A model generated the notes under the pieces. That model ran no database searches and was not told the DNA's origin. It was given only the letters and a program-made list of their open reading frames with translations. Shown here one piece after another: positions 58,746 through 64,000 of a stretch of DNA of 64,000 nt. Where the stretch lies: NCBI RefSeq assembly GCF_035917275.1, contig NZ_CP108508.1, positions 4,092,001-4,156,000 of the forward strand, given 5' to 3'. The position numbers were made by a program, and so were the translations under genes. How positions within the stretch are numbered: the stretch's first letter is position 1; each line of letters begins with the position of its first letter. This DNA is from Streptomyces sp. NBC_01237. GTDB taxonomy: Bacteria > Actinomycetota > Actinomycetes > Streptomycetales > Streptomycetaceae.

Positions 58746-58964
58746 CTACTTGGCGGCTTCCATCTGGCGCACCAGGCTCTGCGGGCGCATGTCGGTCCAG
58801 TTCTCGTTGACGTAGTCCAGGCATGCCTGACGGCTGTCCTGGCCGTGCTTCACCGTCCAGCCCGCGGGAATCTCGGCGAACGCGGGCCACAGCGAGTGCT
58901 GGCCCTCCTCGTTCGCCAGTACGTAGTAGCTGGCGTCGTTGTCCTCGAAGGGATTGGTGCTCAT
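58746..58964 (-). CDS. MbtH-like protein
   Basis: A 72-aa MbtH-like chaperone with [19 protein letters not shown], the conserved SLWP and [10 protein letters not shown]. These proteins bind A domains and are often needed for their folding and activity. ATG 58964 has GGGAGAG upstream. As the only such protein in the cluster, it probably serves several of the six intact A domains. It may also be needed for the stand-alone A-T proteins. Confidence 0.95.
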   Translation of the reverse strand: MSTNPFEDNDASYYVLANEEGQHSLWPAFAEIPAGWTVKHGQDSRQACLDYVNENWTDMRPQSLVRQMEAAK

Positions 58965-59002
58965 CGTTTTCTCTCCCACGTGCTCGGCATTCGTCATTGT
59001 CA

Positions 59003-59027
59003 ACCCGGCCGGAATCACCGGCCGGGT
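59003..59027. terminator. Perfect 10-bp hairpin after the LysR-like gene
   Basis: Arms 59003-59012 and 59018-59027 pair exactly around aatca. It lies past the end of the LysR-like gene (stop 59122) on the minus strand, upstream of MbtH, so it could end that short transcript. A TTGACA on the minus strand (59003-58998) overlaps one arm. Confidence 0.5.
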
Positions 59028-59121
59028 GTCCGTGAAGCGAGGAAGAACTCTCCGTACGGAGACTCCTGCCCGCAGGGCGGAGTCTCCCGCCCGCGACTCC
59101 CGGCGCCGTACGGCGACCGCC

Positions 59122-59442
59122 TCAGGCGGTGCTCCGCCCGCCCACCGGGAGGGCGGCGCGCACGGACGGCCCGGCGGCCTCGGCGTCCTCGCTCCCGCGC
59201 ATGTTGCGGATGTTGTCGATCAGCATGAGTACGGCCTGCGCCGAGGACAGGACCATCCGCCCGTCACGGGTCAGCCGCGCACCGCTGGGGTGCCGGGTGA
59301 ACAGCTTGAAGCCGAGGGACCGTTCCAGACACTTGATCTGATAGGTGATCGCCGGCTGGGAATAACCGAGTTGTCGGGCCGCGGCATCCATTCGTCCGGT
59401 TTCCGCGATCGAAACGAAAGCTCTGAACTCGCGCTCGTGCAT
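59122..59442 (-). CDS. LysR-type DNA-binding domain without effector domain
   Basis: A 106-aa protein made of the LysR winged helix-turn-helix and part of the linker helix only: [43 protein letters not shown] (about 6-48), followed by a short tail. Usual LysR proteins are about 300 aa with an effector-binding domain, which is absent here. ATG 59442 has GAGG directly upstream. It is the only regulator-like gene in the window. It may be a compact repressor, a regulator that lost its sensor, or a remnant; the intact frame and own hairpin favour a working gene. Confidence 0.8.
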   Translation of the reverse strand: MHEREFRAFVSIAETGRMDAAARQLGYSQPAITYQIKCLERSLGFKLFTRHPSGARLTRDGRMVLSSAQAVLMLIDNIRNMRGSEDAEAAGPSVRAALPVGGRSTA

Positions 59443-59617
59443 CACACCTCATATCTGGCCGGCACCACGGCAGAAAATCCTGATGACCAAGGACGCCGTA
59501 TCAGCAGGTTACCGACAGGCCGGACGCGGCTCCCCTCCGCTTTCAGGAAGCTGCACGGGGTGGCGGAGGTCCAAGAGGCCCGCCGCCCGCGGGTGTTGTC
59601 ACCGCGGGCAGCAGGAA

Positions 59618-59668
59618 GCCGCCGGCCGTCCCCCGGGGCGCTCTCGGGCCAGGGGGACGGCCGGCGGC
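59618..59668. terminator. Strong 17-bp terminator hairpin downstream of MMPL gene
   Basis: Arms 59618-59634 and 59652-59668 form a perfect 17-bp GC-rich stem with a 17-nt loop, 30 bp past the MMPL stop (59698) on the minus strand. This is the best terminator candidate of the window. Confidence 0.8.
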
Positions 59669-59697
59669 CGTGGGACAGCTCTCAAGCGCCTGCCGGG

Positions 59698-61857
59698 CTA
59701 GCGGCTCGGTGTGGTGACGAGCGCATCGGCATCGGGCTCACGCACCGGCTCCTGATCTCCGTCGCCGGACCGGTCGTGCCGGTTGCCCGGCCACCAGGCG
59801 CGCGGTCCCACCAGGGTGGTGACGGCCGGGACCAGGAGAATCGCCATCAGAGACGCGCTCAGCATGATCCCGAACGCGACCGCGAAGCCCATCTGCTTCA
59901 GCATGGAGTTGTCGGCGAGCATCAGCACCCCGAAGGTGCCCGCGAGAATGACCGCGGCGGCGCCGATGGTGGGAGCGGACTGGGTGACGGCCAGCCGGAC
60001 GGCCTCACGGGGCTCCTTGCCGCTCCGGATCTCCTCGCGCAGCCGGGCCACCATCAGGATGTTGTAGTCCGTCCCGATGGCCACCACGAAGAGATAGACG
60101 ATGACCGGGAGCATGAACAGCAGCCCGTTCGAACCGTCCTGGAAGATCCAGACGGTGGCGCCGAGCGTGCCGCCGAATCCGAGACCCACCGAGATCATCA
60201 GGTACACCGGGGCGATGAAGCTGCGCAGCATCAGGCCCAGGATGACCATGATCGCCACCGCGGCCACCGGGAACACCAGCTTGTAGTCGCGGTTGACGGC
60301 GGTACGGACGTCCGCGAGCACGGCCGTGCTGCCGCCGACGTACTGCTCGGTTCCCTTCGGCGCGGCCCGGTGGACCGTGTCCCGCAGCTCACCGCCGACC
60401 AGGCCCAGGGCCTCGTCGCCGCTCGGGCGGAAGTCGAGCACGACGCTGTACTGCGCGACGTCGCCCTTCGGGTTGACCAGGGCCGGGGACACGGTGTCCA
60501 CGCCCTTGACCCCCGCCAGCTCCTTGCCGTACGCGGCCAGCGCGTCCTTGTCGAGCGCCGCCCCGCCGTCGGCCTTCACATAGACGGACGTCGGGTCGGA
60601 CTGCCCGGCCGAGAAGCCGCGCTGGAGGTGCTCCATCGCCTGGACGGACTCCAGGTTGTCCGGGAGCGAGCTCTCGGTGTCGTACTCCGCCGTGAAGCCG
60701 AACACGCCCACGGCCAGTGCCGCCAGCACACCGCCGGACACGAGGGTGATGAGAGCCGGCTTGCGGGAGGCGAAGCCGCCCACGCGGCCCGCGATCACGT
60801 TCTTGGGCTGCTTGCGCCAGGCCTTGGACGGCCAGAACGCCTTGGTGCCCAGCAGGGAGAAGACCGCGGGAACGAGCGTCAGCGCGGCGATCAGCGTGAC
60901 GGCGACGGCGATCGCGAGCGACATGCCCATGCTGCTGAGCATGCCCATGGACGACAGCAGCAGCGAGAGGAACGCGGCGATGACGACACCCGCGGCGGAC
61001 GCGATGGTCTCGCCGACCCGCCCGGCGGCCAGGGCCAGCGCCTCCTTGGGCTGTTGGCCCTCCCGCAGGTACTCGCGGTAGCGGAACAGCAGGAAGAGCG
61101 TGTAGTCGGTGCCGACGCCGAAGAGCACCACGATGAGGATGGCGGAGATGGAGGCGGGTGCCTCAAGTCCGGCCATCTCGCTGGCGAACGCGATGACCCC
61201 CATGGTCACCATGAACACGAGCCCGATGATCAGGACCGGCATCAACGCGATGACGGGGCTGCGGAAGATGACCAGCAACAGCACGATGATGAGCACCAGG
61301 GTGGCCATCATGACCATGGCGTCGGTGCTGTCCGATGCCTCCTGCGAGTCCAGCACCGTGGCGGACGGACCTGTGAAACCGAGCTTCAGGTCCTTGCCCG
61401 GGAGCAGGTCTGCGGCCTCGGTCCGCAGCTTCCCGACGGAATCGACCAGCTTCTCGTCCTGCGGCGTCTTCGTCGAGGCGAACACATGGATCAGGCTGAT
61501 CCTGCCGTCCGGCGAGACCGCCTTCGGGTCCGCCACCACCTCGCTGATCCTGTCGAACTTCTTGCCCTGAAGCCCGGCCGCGACCTCACCGACGGCCTTC
61601 TTGTCGGCGTCGGTCAGCTCGCCGCCGTCCGCGCGCTGGACGACACCGATGGCCATCGGCTGACGGCTCTGCGGAAAGGAGTTCTGCTGGATCTTCGCGG
61701 CCTGCACCGACTCGTAGCTCGACGGGAGGAATTCCGCCTGGTCGTTCGTCGGCTTCAGCTGCGGTGCCAGCGCGATCAGGGCGGCGGTGGCCACCAGCCA
61801 GAGCGCGATGACCAGCCATGGGCGGTTCACCGAGAACCGCCCGATTCCTTGGAACAT
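59698..61857 (-). CDS. MMPL/RND-family transporter
   Basis: A 719-aa transporter with two repeated halves. Each half has one N-terminal helix, a large outside domain and a bundle of about five helices. It shows the family's proton-path stretches GVGTDYTLFLLFRYREYL and AIGTDYNILMVARLREE. ATG 61857 has GGAGGA 7 bp upstream; the frame extends further without conserved sequence. MMPL proteins in actinomycetes often export lipids or lipopeptides, so this may be a second exporter for the acylated peptide beside the ABC pair at 2.5-4.3 kb. It ends with TAG and a strong hairpin. Confidence 0.92.
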   Translation of the reverse strand: MFQGIGRFSVNRPWLVIALWLVATAALIALAPQLKPTNDQAEFLPSSYESVQAAKIQQNSFPQSRQPMAIGVVQRADGGELTDADKKAVGEVAAGLQGKKFDRISEVVADPKAVSPDGRISLIHVFASTKTPQDEKLVDSVGKLRTEAADLLPGKDLKLGFTGPSATVLDSQEASDSTDAMVMMATLVLIIVLLLVIFRSPVIALMPVLIIGLVFMVTMGVIAFASEMAGLEAPASISAILIVVLFGVGTDYTLFLLFRYREYLREGQQPKEALALAAGRVGETIASAAGVVIAAFLSLLLSSMGMLSSMGMSLAIAVAVTLIAALTLVPAVFSLLGTKAFWPSKAWRKQPKNVIAGRVGGFASRKPALITLVSGGVLAALAVGVFGFTAEYDTESSLPDNLESVQAMEHLQRGFSAGQSDPTSVYVKADGGAALDKDALAAYGKELAGVKGVDTVSPALVNPKGDVAQYSVVLDFRPSGDEALGLVGGELRDTVHRAAPKGTEQYVGGSTAVLADVRTAVNRDYKLVFPVAAVAIMVILGLMLRSFIAPVYLMISVGLGFGGTLGATVWIFQDGSNGLLFMLPVIVYLFVVAIGTDYNILMVARLREEIRSGKEPREAVRLAVTQSAPTIGAAAVILAGTFGVLMLADNSMLKQMGFAVAFGIMLSASLMAILLVPAVTTLVGPRAWWPGNRHDRSGDGDQEPVREPDADALVTTPSR

Positions 61858-61931
61858 GGGAATTCCTCCACGAATTTGAGCTGCGGCTTGGGCCCACCGC
61901 CGAGTACCTGTACTTGGACCGCCACGTTCCG

Positions 61932-61959
61932 CAAGGCGCCGAACGTCTACAAGGCGCCG
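61932..61959. promoter_or_regulatory. Direct repeat upstream of the MMPL gene
   Basis: CAAGGCGCCG occurs twice (61932-61941 and 61950-61959), with 18 bp from start to start, 75-100 bp before the MMPL start. Being under two helical turns apart, it could be an operator controlling the exporter gene. No matching regulator is identified. Confidence 0.3.
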
Positions 61960-61981
61960 TGCAGTTACCTGCATGCGGCCC

Positions 61982-62188
61982 TCAGCGACCGCCCCGCCAG
62001 GAGACCCGCGGGGAGGCGGGCGACTCCGCCCGGCGCCACGGGGCGGGCGTCGGTCCGTGCGGCCCGGCCGCACCGCGGTGCTGGAGGACGGTGAGCACCA
62101 CCGCGACCGCCGCCGCCAGCTCCTCCGGGGTCGGCGACCCGTGGACCACTCTCAGCGGGGACCCGTCCGGCCCGGACGCGGCACTCAC
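61982..62188 (-). CDS. Acyl-CoA carboxylase epsilon subunit (AccE-like)
   Basis: A 68-aa protein with LRVVHGSPTPEELAAAVAVV (about 12-31), the hallmark of the small epsilon subunits of actinobacterial acyl-CoA carboxylases, and a basic C-terminus. GTG start overlaps the beta-subunit stop (GTGA), as in known accB-accE pairs. It stabilises the carboxylase complex that makes malonyl- or methylmalonyl-CoA. Confidence 0.82.
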   Translation of the reverse strand: MSAASGPDGSPLRVVHGSPTPEELAAAVAVVLTVLQHRGAAGPHGPTPAPWRRAESPASPRVSWRGGR

Positions 62189-63732
62189 GCGGGCTGGTTG
62201 CCGTGCTTGCGCGACGGCAGATCGGCGTGCTTGGAACGGAGCATCTCCAGCGAGCGGATCAGCAGGTGCCGCGTCCCGGCGGGGTCGATGACGTCGTCCA
62301 CCAGGCCGCGTTCGGCCGCGTAGTAGGGGTGCATCAGCTCGGCCCTGTACTCCTTGACCAGCTGGCCGCGCACCCCCTCGGGGTCGTCGGACTCGGCGAT
62401 CCGGCGGCGGAAGATGACGTTCGCCGCACCCTCCGCGCCCATGACGGCGATCTCGTTGGTGGGCCAGGCGTAACAGAGGTCGGCGCCGATGGACTGGCTG
62501 TCCATGACGATGTAGGCGCCTCCGTAGGCCTTGCGCAGGATCAGCGAGATCCTCGGCACGGTGGCGTTGCAGTACGCGTACAGCAGCTTCGCGCCGTGCC
62601 GGATGATCCCACCGTGCTCCTGATCGACACCGGGCAGGAAGCCGGGTACGTCGACCAGGGTCACCAGCGGGATGTTGAACGCGTCGCAGAACTGCACGAA
62701 GCGCGCGGCCTTCTCGGAGGAGTGGATGTCCAGCACCCCGGCGTACGACAGGGGCTGGCTGGCCACGACGCCCACGACATGGCCGTCGAGCCGGGCCATC
62801 GCGCAGATGATGTTGGTGGCCCAGCGTTCGTGGATCTCCAGGTAGTCGCCGTCGTCGACGAGCTCCTCGATGACCTTGTGCATGTCGTACGGGCGGTTGC
62901 CGTCGGCGGGGACCAGGTCCAGCAGGACGTCACCGCGCCGGTCGGCCGGGTCGTCGCTCGCCACCGTCGGCGGGTTCTCCCGGTTGTTCGAGGGCAGCAT
63001 CCCGATCAGGTACCGCACCTCCGCGATACAGGTCTCCTCGTCGTCGTACGCGAAATGCGCCACGCCCGACGTCTCGGCGTGCACATCCGCACCGCCCAGA
63101 CCGTTCTGCGAGATCTCCTCGCCCGTCACCGCCTTCACCACGTCCGGACCCGTGATGAACATCTGCGACGTCTCACGCACCATGAACACGAAGTCCGTCA
63201 GCGCCGGACTGTAGGCCGCACCGCCCGCACACGGACCCAGCATCACACTGATCTGCGGGATCACCCCCGACGCCCGCGTGTTCCGCTGGAAGATCCCCCC
63301 GTACCCCGCCAGCGCCGAGACGCCCTCCTGGATACGCGCACCCGCACCGTCGTTCAGCGACACCAGCGGCGCACCCGCCGAGATCGCCATGTCCATGATC
63401 TTGTGGATCTTCGTCGCATGAGCCTCGCCCAGCGCCCCGCCGAAGATCCGGAAATCATGCGCGTACACGAAGACCGTCCGGCCCTCGACCGTGCCCCACC
63501 CCGTGATCACACCGTCCGTATAGGGCCTCTTCGCCTCCAGGCCGAACCCCGTCGCCCGGTGGCGACGCAACTGCTCGACCTCCCTGAACGAATCCGGGTC
63601 CAGCAGCAGCCCGATACGCTCACGCGCCGTCAGCTTCCCCTTCGCGTGCTGCGCCTCGGTGGCACGCTCGCTCGGTCCACGCAGCGCTTCGGCGCGGATG
63701 ACGGCGAGTTCATCCATCGTTTCCTGTGGCAT
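62185..63732 (-). CDS. Acyl-CoA carboxylase beta subunit (AccB/PccB-like)
   Basis: A 515-aa carboxyltransferase subunit: N-terminal GKLTARERIGLLLDPDSF (about 33-50), GAGARIQEGVSALAGYGGIF, and C-terminal AYGGAYIVMDSQSIGADLCYAWP. The size is usual for the family. ATG 63732 has GGGGG about 6 bp upstream; TTG 63738 is in frame too. With AccE and a biotin-carrying alpha subunit encoded elsewhere, it would supply malonyl-CoA, the extender for both type II PKS units. Might equally be the housekeeping enzyme at the cluster edge. Confidence 0.93.
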   Translation of the reverse strand: MPQETMDELAVIRAEALRGPSERATEAQHAKGKLTARERIGLLLDPDSFREVEQLRRHRATGFGLEAKRPYTDGVITGWGTVEGRTVFVYAHDFRIFGGALGEAHATKIHKIMDMAISAGAPLVSLNDGAGARIQEGVSALAGYGGIFQRNTRASGVIPQISVMLGPCAGGAAYSPALTDFVFMVRETSQMFITGPDVVKAVTGEEISQNGLGGADVHAETSGVAHFAYDDEETCIAEVRYLIGMLPSNNRENPPTVASDDPADRRGDVLLDLVPADGNRPYDMHKVIEELVDDGDYLEIHERWATNIICAMARLDGHVVGVVASQPLSYAGVLDIHSSEKAARFVQFCDAFNIPLVTLVDVPGFLPGVDQEHGGIIRHGAKLLYAYCNATVPRISLILRKAYGGAYIVMDSQSIGADLCYAWPTNEIAVMGAEGAANVIFRRRIAESDDPEGVRGQLVKEYRAELMHPYYAAERGLVDDVIDPAGTRHLLIRSLEMLRSKHADLPSRKHGNQPA

Positions 63733-63764
63733 GTCCAACCCCCTTGTCGTGTCTGCCGGTCAAG

Positions 63765-64000
63765 TCAGCGGGCCGACGCCACCGTGCGGGCGACACGGGT
63801 GTCGACGTAGTCGCACAGGGCGTGCAGGGCCCGGCGCGCCGGGCCGGGCGGCAGCGTGTCCAGCACGGCCCCCGCCCGGTCCAGCCGCTGCCGCAGATGG
63901 GCGCGTGCGGCCGCCGGAGCGGGCGACGCGGCGAACAGCTCCAGGGCGCGCCGCCGGTCACCGGGGTCCTCCAGCGGCCCGGCCGCCAGCAGCTCCCGCA
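63765..64000 (-). CDS. C-terminal end of a probable polyprenyl diphosphate synthase (partial)
   Basis: The minus-strand frame ending at 63765 reads, near its end, ALHALCDYVDTRVART and before it RAHLRQRLDRAGAVLDTLPPG. This helical pattern resembles the C-terminus of polyprenyl diphosphate synthases (the last helices with a basic end). The gene's main part, including the Asp-rich motifs, lies outside the window, so the call is tentative. Confidence 0.45.
   Translation of the reverse strand, partial: RELLAAGPLEDPGDRRRALELFAASPAPAAARAHLRQRLDRAGAVLDTLPPGPARRALHALCDYVDTRVARTVASAR

Overview
The window is very GC-rich, uses GTG/ATG starts with GGAGG-like ribosome sites and has many ATGA/GTGA/TGATG gene overlaps, all typical of Streptomyces or a close actinomycete. 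Almost all of it is one biosynthetic gene cluster for a cinnamoyl-capped, non-ribosomal cyclic depsi-heptapeptide. The adenylation codes, read by eye, give Thr - N-methyl-Tyr - Leu - D-Phe - [A-less module] - [module with a decayed A domain] - Ser-TE, plus two free-standing A-T proteins with Thr and Asn codes. From memory of the natural product, this matches WS9326A (acyl-Thr-dehydro-N-MeTyr-Leu-D-Phe-alloThr-Asn-Ser), so I call it a WS9326A-type cluster.

Layout. 0.4-2.4 kb (+): an AarF/UbiB-like kinase, probably outside the cluster. 2.5-4.3 kb (-): a DrrAB-type ABC exporter. 4.6-16.1 kb (-): the type II PKS/FAS-like operon that should build and aromatise the polyene-derived cinnamoyl cap (hydrolase, hot-dog protein, DsbA-like isomerase, phytoene-desaturase-like FAD enzyme, two ACPs, two catalytic ketosynthases, two Cys-less ketosynthases, two dehydratases, a ketoreductase). 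16.4-48.8 kb (-): the NRPS operon, transcribed from 48.8 kb downward: NRPS-1 (Cs-A-T-C-A-MT-T), NRPS-2 (C-A-T-C-A-T-E), NRPS-3 (C-T-C-A*-T-C-A-T-TE), type II thioesterase, a mycofactocin-type SDR, the Thr A-T protein, the Asn A-T protein and a ferredoxin reductase. 49.2-51.6 kb (+): P450, ferredoxin and an alpha/beta-hydrolase with a Cys nucleophile. 52.0-56.8 kb: a second, divergent type II PKS unit (dehydratase, three small DsrE-like proteins and ACP on -, KS and Cys-less KS on +). 56.9-59.4 kb: membrane protein, second type II thioesterase, MbtH-like protein, and a LysR DNA-binding domain without an effector domain. 59.7-64 kb (-): MMPL exporter, acyl-CoA carboxylase epsilon and beta subunits, and the end of a probable prenyl diphosphate synthase.

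How it works together (inference). The type II PKS enzymes make an ACP-bound polyene that the isomerase and FAD enzyme convert to an alkenyl-cinnamoyl chain. The starter C domain of NRPS-1 puts it on Thr. Tyr is N-methylated by the embedded methyltransferase and desaturated by the P450, fed by the ferredoxin and its reductase. NRPS-3 cannot activate its first two residues itself. The Thr and Asn A-T proteins load them, and the Cys-type hydrolase (compare SyrC/CmaE aminoacyl shuttles) is the natural candidate to carry them across. The TE then cyclises through the Ser carboxyl. The most unusual parts are this trans-loading system with its decayed A domain, and the ACP/DsrE-like/KS unit at 52-57 kb, whose job I cannot assign.
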